A DNA stretch of 64,000 nucleotides from Bacillota bacterium (GTDB taxonomy: Bacteria; Bacillota_I; Bacilli_A; RF39; UBA660). Positions 1-8,383 of this stretch are shown one piece after another. The notes below the pieces were generated by a model. That model ran no database searches. It was not told where the DNA came from and saw nothing but the letters and a program-made list of their open reading frames with translations. Position numbers and translations under genes: made by a program. Each line of letters begins with the position of its first letter. The first letter of the stretch is position 1. The stretch covers positions 35,372 through 99,371 of the forward strand of contig DOEC01000029.1 in NCBI GenBank assembly GCA_003524085.1, in the 5' to 3' direction.

Positions 1-791
1 CTACACCTATTGGAAATATGAAAGATATGACCTTTAGAAGTGTTGAAGTGCTTAAACAAGTAGATGCAGTTTTTGCAGAAGATACTAGAGTAACTGGCGT
101 ACTTTTAAATAACTTAGATATTAAAAAGAAGATTTATCAAAATCAGAAGTTTAATGAAGCTAAAGCTAGTGGTGTGGCAGTGGAGTTATTAAAAGAAGGA
201 AAAAATATTGCAGTTGTTACAGATAGGGGAACTCCACTTATAAGTGACCCTGGAAATGTTTTGGTGTCTGAAGTTATAAAGAATGGATTTAATGTGATAG
301 CTTTACCCGGCGCTTGTGCTTTTGTACCTGCTTTAAATATGTCTAATATTAATCAAGAAAAATTTTTGTTTTATGGTTTTTTGAGTTCTAAAGAAGGACA
401 GGCGTGTCATGAATTAGAGAAGTTAAAGAGTATCAACTTTACAATAGTTTTATATGAAGCACCTCATAGACTTTATAAAACTTTACAAAATATAGAAAAA
501 ATCTTGGGAAATATTCAAATAAGTATTTCCCGGGAAATAACTAAGCTTCATGAAGAGGTGTTTAGGGGTAGTGTTAGCGAGGCTTTGGAAATTTATAAAG
601 AAGTTAAAGGCGAAATTGTAATCGTTATTGATAATAATAAGAATGAAGTTGACTATGAAGTTTCTTTTAAGGAAGTTATGGACTTAATTAAACTTGGTGT
701 TAAACCAAATGATGCAGTTAAATATGTTTCTAAGAAAAATGAAGTTAGTAGGAATATTTTATATAGTATGTATGAGGAGGGTAAGAAATGA
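1..791 (+). CDS. rsmI: 16S rRNA (cytidine-2'-O)-methyltransferase RsmI, 5'-truncated by window edge
   Basis: RsmI methylates the ribose of C1402 in 16S rRNA using S-adenosylmethionine. The reading frame is open from base 3 and encodes TPIGN just before the first ATG at 18. TPIGN is part of the family's N-terminal signature, so the true start lies upstream and the ATG at 18 is internal. Other family motifs visible are EDTR and DRGTPLISDPG, followed by the GACAFVPAL segment of the SAM-binding fold and YEAPHR. The stop overlaps the start of pth (ATGA), so the two are probably co-transcribed. Family assignment is firm; only the first few residues are missing. Confidence 0.93.
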   Translation, partial: TPIGNMKDMTFRSVEVLKQVDAVFAEDTRVTGVLLNNLDIKKKIYQNQKFNEAKASGVAVELLKEGKNIAVVTDRGTPLISDPGNVLVSEVIKNGFNVIALPGACAFVPALNMSNINQEKFLFYGFLSSKEGQACHELEKLKSINFTIVLYEAPHRLYKTLQNIEKILGNIQISISREITKLHEEVFRGSVSEALEIYKEVKGEIVIVIDNNKNEVDYEVSFKEVMDLIKLGVKPNDAVKYVSKKNEVSRNILYSMYEEGKK

Positions 792-1333
792 AATTAATCG
801 TTGGACTTGGTAATCCAGGAGAAGAATATCAAAATACTAGACATAATGCTGGATTTATGGCTATTGATAATTATATTGATGGGTCAAATTTTAAGAAGAA
901 AGATAATTATATGATAGTTGAAAAGGTAATTAATGGAGAGAAAATCTTATTTGTTAAACCACTTACTTATATGAATGATAGTGGACAGGCTGTTAGAAAA
1001 GTAATGGATTATTATAAGATTAACTTAGAAGATATTTTAATAATCTATGATGATATGGATTTTAATGTTGGGACTATTAAGATAAAAGCGAGTGGTTCAA
1101 GTGGTGGACATAATGGAATTAAGAGTATTATTAAATGTTTAGGTACAGAAAACTTTAAGAGAATTAGAATTGGAATATCGAAACCTGAAGGAGATACAAT
1201 TGATTATGTCTTGGGAAAATTTAGCAAGCATGATTTGAATAATTTATATTATGTGTTTAATACTATTAATAGGATAATTGAAGATTTTGTAGTCTTGCCA
1301 TTTGAAAAGTTAATGAGTAAATATAATGGGTGA
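788..1333 (+). CDS. pth: Peptidyl-tRNA hydrolase
   Basis: Pth cleaves the ester bond of peptidyl-tRNAs that drop off ribosomes, recycling tRNA in the cytoplasm. The 181-residue protein has the full family layout: the N-terminal IVGLGNPG strand-loop, the catalytic histidine at about residue 19 in NTRHNAGF, the LTYMNDSG segment, the YDDMDF acidic motif and the SGGHNG loop. Length is typical. The start overlaps the rsmI stop by 4 bases and the stop overlaps the mfd start region, giving a tight rsmI-pth-mfd unit. The pth-mfd-spoVT order matches Bacillus subtilis apart from the inserted IS and ppa. Confidence 0.97.
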   Translation: MKLIVGLGNPGEEYQNTRHNAGFMAIDNYIDGSNFKKKDNYMIVEKVINGEKILFVKPLTYMNDSGQAVRKVMDYYKINLEDILIIYDDMDFNVGTIKIKASGSSGGHNGIKSIIKCLGTENFKRIRIGISKPEGDTIDYVLGKFSKHDLNNLYYVFNTINRIIEDFVVLPFEKLMSKYNG

Positions 1334-4300
1334 ATATTATGCTTAATGGTTTGTTTGATTTTAAATTTAAAGATGGAATGAAGATTAACGTTAGTAAAAA
1401 TGAAATATACAATCAAATGCTTTTGTATATGTTTTTTGCTTGGAAGAAAAGCGTTGTTATAGTTACTCCGACTTTAAATGAGGCTAACCAGCTTTATAGG
1501 GATTTACAGTATTATTTAAAGGAAAGTGTGTATATTTTTCCGGATGATGATTTTCTTACTAAGAAAGCTATCGCGTCTAGTCCTGAGTTAATGTACATGA
1601 GAATGAAGTTCTTAAATAATATAGATAGTACAGATAATAAGATTTTAATATGTCATACAAGTAGTTTTTTGAAGAAATTTCCAGCTAAAAATAGTTTTGA
1701 AGAAAAAGCTATTAATTTGAAAGTTGGTAAAACTATTGATAGAGATGATTTAATAGAAAAGTTAACAAATATTGGTTATAAGAGAGAAAGTTTAGTTACG
1801 AATACTGGGGAATTTAGTGTAAGAGGATTTGTAATTGATGTGTTTCCAATATTTTCTGATCATCCAGTTAGAATTGAATTTTTTGATGAAGAGATAGATG
1901 AGATTAAGTATTTTAATGAGAATACACAATTGTCTATTCAAAATACGCAAGAAGTTGTTATTAAGCCAGTTAATGATGAATATAATGGTAGCAATTCAAG
2001 TATACTATCTTATTTAAATGAGCCTTTATTAGTATATCAAGATTATAATCAAATAATGATGGTTGAAAAAAGTTTAATAGAACAGATTAATTATTATAAT
2101 GAAGAAAACTATAATTTTTTATTAGCTGATATAGAGTCTGATAGTAAGTTATTTGTAGATACAATAGAAAATGGAAAATCAGATTTAAACATTGCGGCCG
2201 TAAAAATAGTTAACTATAATAATGATGTTAATAAGTTTGTTAGTGATTTAAACGAAAAAAATAGTTTTTTGTGCTCTAATGATGAAAAGTTTATTAAGAA
2301 ATTAAAAATTGATAAGAGCAAAGTAATTGATACAGATTTATTAGAAGGTTTTGTTTATGAAGGCAAAGCTTATTACTCAAAAAATGATTTGAATGGACAT
2401 GAAGAGAAGATTAAATATAATACTGGTTATAAGATGGGTAAAAAGATAGATTCTATTGATAAACTGGAAGTTGGAGATTATGTCGTTCATAAAGAGTCAG
2501 GGATTGGTGTTTATATGGGAATAAGCACTATAATGAAGAATGGTTTACCAAGAGATTATATTTTGATTAAGTATAAGGGGGACGATAAATTATATTTACC
2601 TGTTGATAAAGTAGATAAACTTTATAAGTATTCTTCTAAAGATGGTGCAAGGCCTGTAATTCATAAGTTAAATAGTGTTGAATGGCAAAAAACAAAGATG
2701 AAGATTAGAAAGAAAATTTATGATATAAGCGAAGAGTTAATCAAAATTTATAAAAATAGAAGTATATCAAAAGTTGAACCTTTCAAGGAAGATACACCAG
2801 AGCAACAGATTTTTGAGAGTGAATTTGTTTATCAGGAAACTCCAGACCAATTAAAGACTACTATGGAAATAAAAAAAGACTTAGAAAGTTCTAAACCAAT
2901 GGATAGACTTTTATGTGGAGATGTTGGTTATGGTAAGACTGAAGTTGTTTTTAGGGCGATGTTTAAGGCAGTAATGAATGATAAGCAAGTAATGTACTTA
3001 TGTCCAACAACACTTTTAAGTTATCAACAGTATATAAGTGCGACTAAAAGATTTAAAAATTATGCTGTAAATATAGCTTTATTAAATAGGTATACTACAG
3101 CTAAAGAAGTTAAAAATATTTTATCTGACTTAGAAAGTGGAAAAATTGATATTGTTTTTGGAACACATAGGCTACTTTCTGGTGATATTAAATTTAAGGA
3201 TTTGGGTTTTTTAGTAATTGATGAAGAGCAAAGATTTGGTGTTATGCATAAAGAGAAAATTAAGGAGATCAAGTCTAATGTTCATGTTCTTTCTGTTTCT
3301 GCTACACCTATACCAAGAAGTTTACAAATGAGTTTGATTGGAGTTAGAGATTTATCGTTAATTGAAACTCCGCCTGTTAATAAGTTGCCTGTTCAAACTT
3401 ATGTTATTAGTTATGATGCTTATGTTTTAAGGGATGTTGTATTGAAAGAAAAAGCTAGAGGTGGGCAAGTGTTTATTCTTTATAATAAAGTTGAGGATAT
3501 GCCTAGCATTGCAGAAAAGTTTAGAAAGCTATTGCCTGAAGTTAGTATTAATTATGCTCATGGGAAGATGAATAAGGAGCAAATGCAAGATATAATGTAT
3601 GATTTTACTTTAGGAAAGTTTGATGTTCTTTTAAGTACGACTATTATTGAAAATGGAATAGATATACCTAATGCTAATACTATTATAGTAATGGATGCTG
3701 ATAGATTTGGACTTTCACAGCTTTATCAAATTAGAGGAAGAGTTGGAAGAGGAGATAGGCAAGCTTATGCTTATTTGATGTACAATAAAGAAAAGGTGCT
3801 TGGTGAGACAGCACAAAAGAGATTAGAAGCGATAAAAGAGTTCACTGAGCTTGGAAGTGGTTATAAAATTGCAATGAGAGATTTAAGTATTCGTGGAGCT
3901 GGGGATTTACTTGGTAGTGAACAAGCTGGGTTTATTGATTCAGTTGGAGTAGATATGTACATTGAGCTAATTAATGAAGAGTTAAATGGTGTAGTGATGG
4001 ATGAAGAGGAAAAAGAGACTAATATAGACGATGTTGCTACACATATAGGAAGTGAGTACTCTAATGAAGATGCAATTATAATTGAGATACACAAAATGAT
4101 AAGTGAAATTAATAGTATTACTGAATATGAAACGGTGTATGATGTTATTAAAGATAGATTTGGTACTGTTAGCGAAGAAATTGATATTTATATGAAACAG
4201 GAATTAGTTGAAAAGTTAATTGATAAACTTAAAATTAAGTTGTTAGTTAATGATAAGATGAAATTTACTTTAAAACTAGATAATGATGTGTATAGTAAAC

Positions 4301-4470
4301 TTAATATTGAAGATTTGTTTATTGAGGCAACTAAAATTTGTACAAGATTTAATTTTGCTTTTAGGGCAGATGCTATACATATAAGTTTAAATAAGGAAAA
4401 TCTAGAGAAACATTACATTAACTATATTATGGAGTTGTTAATATATATAGATAGCAATATTAAAAGATAA
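1330..4470 (+). CDS. mfd: Transcription-repair coupling factor Mfd
   Basis: Mfd is a DNA translocase that removes RNA polymerase stalled at lesions and recruits UvrA. In order: an N-terminal UvrB-like region (about residues 1-350), a CarD-like RNA polymerase interaction domain opening with VGDYVVHKESGIGVY near residue 385, a Walker A GDVGYGKTE near 530, the DEEQRFG Walker B box near 631, the SATPIPRSL motif, helicase motifs IIENGIDIPNAN and QIRGRVGR, and a C-terminal TRCF domain. At 1046 residues it is somewhat shorter than typical homologues. A GTG at 1330 overlaps the pth stop; an ATG at 1339 is an equally good start. The IS lies just downstream. Confidence 0.97.
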   Translation: MNIMLNGLFDFKFKDGMKINVSKNEIYNQMLLYMFFAWKKSVVIVTPTLNEANQLYRDLQYYLKESVYIFPDDDFLTKKAIASSPELMYMRMKFLNNIDSTDNKILICHTSSFLKKFPAKNSFEEKAINLKVGKTIDRDDLIEKLTNIGYKRESLVTNTGEFSVRGFVIDVFPIFSDHPVRIEFFDEEIDEIKYFNENTQLSIQNTQEVVIKPVNDEYNGSNSSILSYLNEPLLVYQDYNQIMMVEKSLIEQINYYNEENYNFLLADIESDSKLFVDTIENGKSDLNIAAVKIVNYNNDVNKFVSDLNEKNSFLCSNDEKFIKKLKIDKSKVIDTDLLEGFVYEGKAYYSKNDLNGHEEKIKYNTGYKMGKKIDSIDKLEVGDYVVHKESGIGVYMGISTIMKNGLPRDYILIKYKGDDKLYLPVDKVDKLYKYSSKDGARPVIHKLNSVEWQKTKMKIRKKIYDISEELIKIYKNRSISKVEPFKEDTPEQQIFESEFVYQETPDQLKTTMEIKKDLESSKPMDRLLCGDVGYGKTEVVFRAMFKAVMNDKQVMYLCPTTLLSYQQYISATKRFKNYAVNIALLNRYTTAKEVKNILSDLESGKIDIVFGTHRLLSGDIKFKDLGFLVIDEEQRFGVMHKEKIKEIKSNVHVLSVSATPIPRSLQMSLIGVRDLSLIETPPVNKLPVQTYVISYDAYVLRDVVLKEKARGGQVFILYNKVEDMPSIAEKFRKLLPEVSINYAHGKMNKEQMQDIMYDFTLGKFDVLLSTTIIENGIDIPNANTIIVMDADRFGLSQLYQIRGRVGRGDRQAYAYLMYNKEKVLGETAQKRLEAIKEFTELGSGYKIAMRDLSIRGAGDLLGSEQAGFIDSVGVDMYIELINEELNGVVMDEEEKETNIDDVATHIGSEYSNEDAIIIEIHKMISEINSITEYETVYDVIKDRFGTVSEEIDIYMKQELVEKLIDKLKIKLLVNDKMKFTLKLDNDVYSKLNIEDLFIEATKICTRFNFAFRADAIHISLNKENLEKHYINYIMELLIYIDSNIKR

Positions 4471-4472
4471 AG

Positions 4473-4483
4473 AAAAACTGATA
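4473..4483 (+). terminator. Left arm of a terminator split by the IS element
   Basis: AAAAACTGATA directly after the mfd stop is the exact reverse complement of TATCAGTTTTT at 5947-5957, which also encodes the C-terminus of ppa. Before the IS inserted, the two arms would have formed one hairpin serving the convergent mfd and ppa genes. They are now about 1.46 kb apart. Complementarity is seen directly; the ancestral role is inferred. Confidence 0.6.
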
Positions 4484-4532
4484 CTTTGATATGAACCCCG
4501 TTTCTTGGACACAAGAGAAACGAGGTTTTTAT

Positions 4533-5045
4533 ATGTCAAAATTAACTTATGAAGATAAAATTAATATATATATTGATAAAAAAGGGGGAATGTCAGTAGG
4601 AAGTCTATCAAGTAAATACAAGGTAAGTAAAAATATAATCAATTATCTAACAGCATTAATAGATAAACATGGAATAGACATTTTAAGAACAGATAAAAAT
4701 AGAATTCATACTAAATTCGAGAAACAGGAAGCAATAGATAGAGTTTTAATTAATGGTGAAGCAAAATGGGCTGTAGCATTAGATTTAGGCCTATTAAGTA
4801 AAGGAATGTTAGTTAATTGGATTAAAAATTATAAAGAAATGAGTTATAATATAGTTGAACGAAAAAGAGGAAGGAGTCCAACTATGTCAAAAAAGCCTAA
4901 AATAACAAACAAAATAGAAACTATAGAAGAAGAAAATGAAAGATTAAAAAAAGAAAACTTATATTTAAAGGCGGAGCTAGAATACTCAAAAAAATTGAGA
5001 GCTGTTGTTCAAGCAAGGAAGAATCAACAACAGAAGAAAAAGTAA
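4533..5045 (+). CDS. IS3-family transposase OrfA
   Basis: OrfA is the DNA-binding half of an IS3 transposase. Residues 1-60 form a helix-turn-helix of the IS150 InsJ type (GGMSVGSLSSKYKVSKNII) and a second one follows around residues 65-105. The C-terminal third is a strongly charged coiled coil (EEENERLKKENLYLKAELEY). An ATG at 4533 behind GAGG is preferred over the longer in-frame start at 4491, which would lie in the terminal inverted repeat. The gene ends at GAAAAAG-TAA, an A-rich stretch suited to the programmed -1 frameshift that makes the OrfAB fusion. Confidence 0.88.
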   Translation: MSKLTYEDKINIYIDKKGGMSVGSLSSKYKVSKNIINYLTALIDKHGIDILRTDKNRIHTKFEKQEAIDRVLINGEAKWAVALDLGLLSKGMLVNWIKNYKEMSYNIVERKRGRSPTMSKKPKITNKIETIEEENERLKKENLYLKAELEYSKKLRAVVQARKNQQQKKK

Positions 5046-5077
5046 GTGTTGTAAGTGAACTTCGGCTAATATATCCA

Positions 5078-5890
5078 TTGATGATTCTTCTACAAGTATC
5101 TGGTTTAGCTAAATCAGTATATTATTATACCTTATCTAAAATAGATAAAGATGATAAAAATAAAGAAATAATAGATAAAATAAAAGAAATATTTATTAAT
5201 AATAAAGAAAGATATGGTTATCGCAGAATTACGTTAGAATTAAGAAACCAAGGTTATAATGTTAATCATAAAAAAGTTTATAGAATAATGGTTAAACTAA
5301 GTTTAAAGCCATTAAAAAGAAACAAAAGAAAATATTCATCTTATAAAGGAACCATTGGTAAAATTGCTGATAATTTAATTGAAAGAAATTTTAATGCAGA
5401 AAAGCCTAATCAAAAATGGTATACAGATGTTACTGAATTTAATCTTCGAGGAGAAAAATGTTATTTATCACCAATATTAGATGGATTTAACGGTGAAGTT
5501 ATTTCTTATAACACTTCTAAATCACCAAATCTAGAGCAGATAAGTGATATGCTTAATAAAGCATTTGATGGCAAAAATCTAGAAGGATTAATATTTCATT
5601 CAGATCAGGGATGGCAATATCAACACCAATCTTATCAGCAAAGACTAAAAAATAAAGGTATAAAACAAAGTATGTCCAGAAAAGGAAATAGTATGGATAA
5701 TGGAATGATGGAAAACTTTTTTGGACTACTTAAAACTGAAATGTTTTATGATCAAGAAGATAAATACAAAACACTAGATGAATTAATTTTAGCAATTGAT
5801 GACTATATTAATTATTATAATTATGATAGAATTAAAATAAAATTAAAAGGACTGTCTCCTGTAAATTACAGGTTACAATCCTCTAATTAG
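5078..5890 (+). CDS. IS3-family transposase OrfB, DDE integrase
   Basis: OrfB is the catalytic half of the transposase. It has an HTH_21 region (KERYGYRRITLELRNQGY) and an rve integrase core with the DDE residues in WYTDVTEF, FHSDQGWQY and NSMDNGMMENFFG. The TTG/ATG near 5078-5081 is not the likely real start: the frame stays open upstream across the end of OrfA (SVVSELRLIYPL is also IS150-like), so OrfB is probably made as an OrfAB fusion after a -1 shift around 5036-5042. No internal stop or frameshift is visible, so the element may be active. Confidence 0.9.
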   Translation: MMILLQVSGLAKSVYYYTLSKIDKDDKNKEIIDKIKEIFINNKERYGYRRITLELRNQGYNVNHKKVYRIMVKLSLKPLKRNKRKYSSYKGTIGKIADNLIERNFNAEKPNQKWYTDVTEFNLRGEKCYLSPILDGFNGEVISYNTSKSPNLEQISDMLNKAFDGKNLEGLIFHSDQGWQYQHQSYQQRLKNKGIKQSMSRKGNSMDNGMMENFFGLLKTEMFYDQEDKYKTLDELILAIDDYINYYNYDRIKIKLKGLSPVNYRLQSSN

Positions 5891-5941
5891 AAACTATTTA
5901 TAAACTGTCCAACTTTTGGGGTTCAGTTCACTTAGTTTTAG

Positions 5942-6433
5942 CTAGTTATCAGTTTTTTTGTATGTGTCTTTTGTTTTTTCAATTAATTTTATAGTATCTT
6001 TTAATGGGTAAAAATCTTTAGTTTCTACTGTTATATTTTGTAGTGTTTTATAGTTTTGAAAGAAATCTTTTATCTCAGCTTTTTGATGTTCTGTTAAATC
6101 GTCAAGTGTATTTATGTTATCAAATCTTGGGTCTTTATCTACAACAGCAATTACTTTTTCGTCATTATAACCATTATCAATAACCTTTAAATAACCTAGA
6201 ACTCTTGCTGGTACAACACAGCCTGGAAATGTTGGGTATGAACTTAATACTAGTATATCAAGTGGGTCTTTATCGTCAGCTATTGTGTTTTCAATATAGC
6301 CGTATTCTCCAGGATATGTAAGTGCACTATAAAGAACTCTGTCAAGGGTTATTTTTCCAGTTTCTTTGTTTACTTCAAATTTGTTTTTTGTTCCCATTGG
6401 AATTTCTATAATTGCGTCTACTATATACTTCAT
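5942..6433 (-). CDS. ppa: Inorganic pyrophosphatase, family I
   Basis: Ppa hydrolyses pyrophosphate to phosphate in the cytoplasm, pulling biosynthetic reactions forward. The 163-residue protein has the family I signatures: IEIPMGTKNKFE near the N-terminus, PGEYGYIENT, DKDPLDILVL with its metal-binding aspartates, and the KDFFQNYK segment. The ATG at 6433 sits six bases after AGGTG; the in-frame GTG at 6442 lies inside that ribosome binding site and is rejected. The gene converges on mfd, and its last codons are the right arm of the terminator now separated from mfd by the IS. Confidence 0.96.
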   Translation of the reverse strand: MKYIVDAIIEIPMGTKNKFEVNKETGKITLDRVLYSALTYPGEYGYIENTIADDKDPLDILVLSSYPTFPGCVVPARVLGYLKVIDNGYNDEKVIAVVDKDPRFDNINTLDDLTEHQKAEIKDFFQNYKTLQNITVETKDFYPLKDTIKLIEKTKDTYKKTDN

Positions 6434-6526
6434 TTTTATCACCTACATTAAGTTTACAAAAATAAAACCGATTTGTCTAGTATAATTATTAAATTTTTAT
6501 TTAAAATAAGATATAGAGGTGTTTAA

Positions 6527-7027
6527 ATGGATACAGGTGTTGTAAGAAAAATAGATGAACTTGGTAGAATTGTTATTCCTAAGGAAATTAGAAAAAATTT
6601 AAATATTAGAAATGGAGAAGATGTAAGTATTTTTGTTAAAGATAATATGATAGTTTTAAAAAAGTATGAAAGAGCTTTAACTATAAAAGAGATATCTCAA
6701 AAGTATATTAATGCATTTAAGAAAATTAATGATGACGTTATTTTAATAAGTGATAAGAATTCTATTATAAGTAGTAGTAATTTAGAATATATTGATAAGA
6801 AGATAGATAATAAGATATTTAACTTGATTAATGAAAGAAAAAGTGAAGAAGGAACTGTCCTTAATTTAGGTGGAGAAGTTATAAATAGTGCATATATTGT
6901 CTCGCCAATAATTGTGGATACTGATGCTATTGGTGCGGTTATTTCTCTTTGTAAAGATAGATTAAATGAAAAAAGTAAGATATTTAATAATGTCATAAAC
7001 ATACTAATTACACTTAATTTATGTTAA
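6527..7027 (+). CDS. spoVT: Stage V sporulation protein T, AbrB-family regulator
   Basis: SpoVT is a forespore transcription factor that tunes sigma-G-dependent genes. The N-terminal 50 residues are a SpoVT/AbrB swapped-hairpin DNA-binding domain (VVRKIDELGRIVIPKEIRKN). The remainder (about 60-166) has the GAF-like fold expected of SpoVT rather than the short AbrB. Length is slightly below the usual 178 or so. The start follows AGAGGTG. Position after mfd, with IS and ppa in between, matches the mfd-spoVT order of Bacillus. A general AbrB-like regulator is the alternative, but the C-terminal extension favours SpoVT. Confidence 0.9.
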   Translation: MDTGVVRKIDELGRIVIPKEIRKNLNIRNGEDVSIFVKDNMIVLKKYERALTIKEISQKYINAFKKINDDVILISDKNSIISSSNLEYIDKKIDNKIFNLINERKSEEGTVLNLGGEVINSAYIVSPIIVDTDAIGAVISLCKDRLNEKSKIFNNVINILITLNLC

Positions 7028-7042
7028 ATTTACTGAAAATGC

Positions 7043-7071
7043 TTGCAGAAAGTGAAAAAATATGGTATATT
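7043..7071 (+). promoter_or_regulatory. Sigma-A-type promoter of rpmE
   Basis: TTGCAG at 7043-7048 and TATATT at 7066-7071 are separated by 17 bases, a good vegetative promoter placed about 55 bases before rpmE. Confidence 0.75.
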
Positions 7072-7078
7072 ACATAAG

Positions 7079-7124
7079 CGAAAAGGTTTCTATAACTATA
7101 TAGTTATGGCGAAAGGAGTGTAAT
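7079..7124 (+). promoter_or_regulatory. rpmE leader with a perfect hairpin
   Basis: Between the predicted transcription start and rpmE lies the inverted repeat ATAACT-ATAT-AGTTAT near 7092-7107, followed by GGCGAAAGGAG. Structured leaders that bind L31 are known in Firmicutes; whether this is one of them is an inference from position and fold only. Confidence 0.4.
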
Positions 7125-7322
7125 ATGAAAAAGGGTATACATCCAGAACTAAAAGAATGTAAGGTAAAATGTGCTTGTGGTAATGAGTTCACAACTTTAA
7201 GTACAAAGAGTGAAATTCAACTTGAAACTTGTAATAAATGTCATTCATTTTATACAGGTAAACATTTAACTGCAAGAACTGGTAATGTTCAAAAGTTTAA
7301 AGAAAAATATGGAATGAAATAG
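7125..7322 (+). CDS. rpmE: 50S ribosomal protein L31, zinc-binding type
   Basis: L31 is a small protein of the large ribosomal subunit at the subunit interface. The 65-residue sequence begins MKKGIHPELKEC, the family start, and keeps the zinc-ligand cysteines (CKVKCACG, then ETCNKCH), so it is the zinc-containing C+ form. It ends with the typical GNVQKFKEKYGMK tail. It stands alone between its own promoter and terminator. The ribosome binding site is AAAGGAGTG. Confidence 0.97.
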   Translation: MKKGIHPELKECKVKCACGNEFTTLSTKSEIQLETCNKCHSFYTGKHLTARTGNVQKFKEKYGMK

Positions 7323-7344
7323 TCAAGTAAATGACTATTTTTTT
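7317..7344 (+). terminator. Terminator of rpmE
   Basis: AAATAGTCA (7317-7325) and TGACTATTT (7332-7340) form a perfect 9-bp stem with a 6-base loop, overlapping the rpmE stop and followed by a T run. Confidence 0.9.
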
Positions 7345-7404
7345 GTTTGCTTGTGTAATTTGTGTAAAATTAGTTTATAATATAAATTGAAGAGGTGTTA
7401 ATTT

Positions 7405-7854
7405 ATGAGAGTTGGAATAGCAAGTGATCATAGAGGATATAAAGCAAAAGAAAAGTTAAAGAAATATTTTGTAAAGAAACGTATTGAGTTTGTTGATTAT
7501 GGTACAGATTCAGAAGAGATAGTTGATTATCCCGTGTTTGCGACTTCAGTTTGTAAAGGTGTTATAAGAGGCGAAGTAGAATGTGGTATACTTATATGTG
7601 GTACTGGTATTGGAATGAGTATTGCTGCTAATAAATTTCGCGGTATCATGTGTGCAAAAGTAGATAATAGTGATGAAGCAAGACTTGCTAAAGAACATAA
7701 TCACGCTAATGTGATAAGTTTTTCTGAGAAGAAAACTATGTGGGAGATTAAAGATATTGTGGATGCTTATTTAAAGGCTACACCATTAGAAGGTGAAAGA
7801 TATTTAAGAAGAATAGAAGAAATCAAGGATATAGAAAAAAAGAAAAAGTACTAG
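7405..7854 (+). CDS. rpiB: Ribose-5-phosphate isomerase B
   Basis: RpiB interconverts ribulose 5-phosphate and ribose 5-phosphate in the pentose phosphate pathway. The 149-residue protein has the LacAB/RpiB signatures: IASDHRG at the N-terminus (phosphate and substrate contacts), CGTGIGMSIAANK with the active-site cysteine near residue 69, and the EHNHANVISF motif. The C-terminal ERYLRRIEEI helix is standard. A TATAAT at 7376-7381 with a weak TTGTGT 19 bases upstream is a possible promoter. The LacA/LacB paralogues are less likely for a lone gene. Confidence 0.93.
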   Translation: MRVGIASDHRGYKAKEKLKKYFVKKRIEFVDYGTDSEEIVDYPVFATSVCKGVIRGEVECGILICGTGIGMSIAANKFRGIMCAKVDNSDEARLAKEHNHANVISFSEKKTMWEIKDIVDAYLKATPLEGERYLRRIEEIKDIEKKKKY

Positions 7855-7869
7855 TTTTAAGTACTAAAT

Positions 7870-7898
7870 TTGACTTTTTTTCTTTTTTTTGCTATAAT
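7870..7898 (+). promoter_or_regulatory. Strong sigma-A promoter for the large ncRNA
   Basis: TTGACT at 7870-7875 and TATAAT at 7893-7898 have exactly 17 bases between them. This is among the best promoters in the window and it faces a region with no reading frame, which itself argues for an RNA gene. A small AGTACT inverted repeat after rpiB (7847-7865) may end the previous transcript. Confidence 0.85.
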
Positions 7899-7902
7899 TT
7901 AG

Positions 7903-8361
7903 ATGTGTGGAGCATTATGCTAGTCAAACACACCTTATGAAGATGGGGCTAAAAATCCATCAATTGTGCAATGTCACTTTATATATTTTGCTTCTTTCGC
8001 CCAGATTGGGGCAGGTATGTAATTTTAGGTATTAGGAGAAGATATAACGGCATATATTCATATCCTATTATCAGATGAATTAGTAAAAAGCATATGTCGT
8101 GAGTGGGATATAGGGATATTATTTGAAATATAAACTGCAAAAGCGAATAAATAAGGTTAATGTTTGCCTGGGAAAACCTCTAGCATGTCTATATTATAAA
8201 GATTGAAGTGCGGACTAAGTGGTGATCGAGTGGTCATTTAAGGTAACTGATGATTAATATTATGAAAGAGAAATCGCCGGTGGGTAACCTAAGGTTAATA
8301 TTAGAGAAATTCAACTCGACCAAAGCCGTAAAATTAATTTATAGTATTCCATACATTTTTT
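7903..8361 (+). ncRNA. ole: Probable OLE RNA (ornate, large, extremophilic)
   Basis: This 460-base stretch has no substantial reading frame and begins just after a near-consensus promoter. Its ends can pair: AUGUGUGG (7903-7910) with CCAUACAU (8349-8356), then a T run. Several local hairpins are visible, for example GAUGG...CCAUC, GCCC-agatt-GGGGC and AACC-UAA-GGUU. RNase P, tmRNA and SRP RNA hallmarks are absent. The next gene is a convincing OapA, the membrane protein whose gene is almost always adjacent to OLE RNA, and that context is the main reason for the call. OLE ribonucleoprotein is membrane-bound and linked to stress responses (cold, alcohols, magnesium) in Halalkalibacterium halodurans. 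The 3' end is approximate and the RNA looks shorter than well-studied examples. Confidence 0.8.
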
Positions 8362-8383
8362 CTCAAAGGGAGTTTATTGTAAA

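Larger units (their letters stand above)
4492..5925 (+). mobile_element. IS3-family (IS150-like) insertion sequence, apparently intact
   Basis: The element is bounded by imperfect terminal inverted repeats: TGAACCCCGTTTCTTGGACA at the left end (4492) and, as the complement of the right end, TGAACCCCAAAAGTTGGACA finishing at 5925 (15 of 20 match). The ends begin TG and finish CA, as usual for IS3. It carries an OrfA with helix-turn-helix motifs and an OrfB DDE integrase one frame back, the standard IS3 arrangement. I could not find a convincing 3-4 bp target duplication next to these ends. Confidence 0.9.

Noticed and set aside
3060..4094. Reverse-strand frames inside mfd
   Set aside because: They are antisense shadows with no ribosome binding site and Ser/Ile-rich composition arising from the complement of mfd codons. 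The same applies to other reverse frames inside secA, pcrA, ligA, ftsH and the surface protein.
4491..4532. Longer OrfA start at 4491
   Set aside because: It would begin in the IS terminal inverted repeat and lacks a ribosome binding site; ATG 4533 has GAGG at proper distance.
7903..8361. RNase P RNA, tmRNA or SRP RNA
   Set aside because: The RNase P CR-I core (GAGGAAAGTCC type) and ACAGAAA are absent, there is no tRNA-like end or tag frame for tmRNA, and no SRP GGAAGGAAGCAG-type core. OapA context favours OLE.
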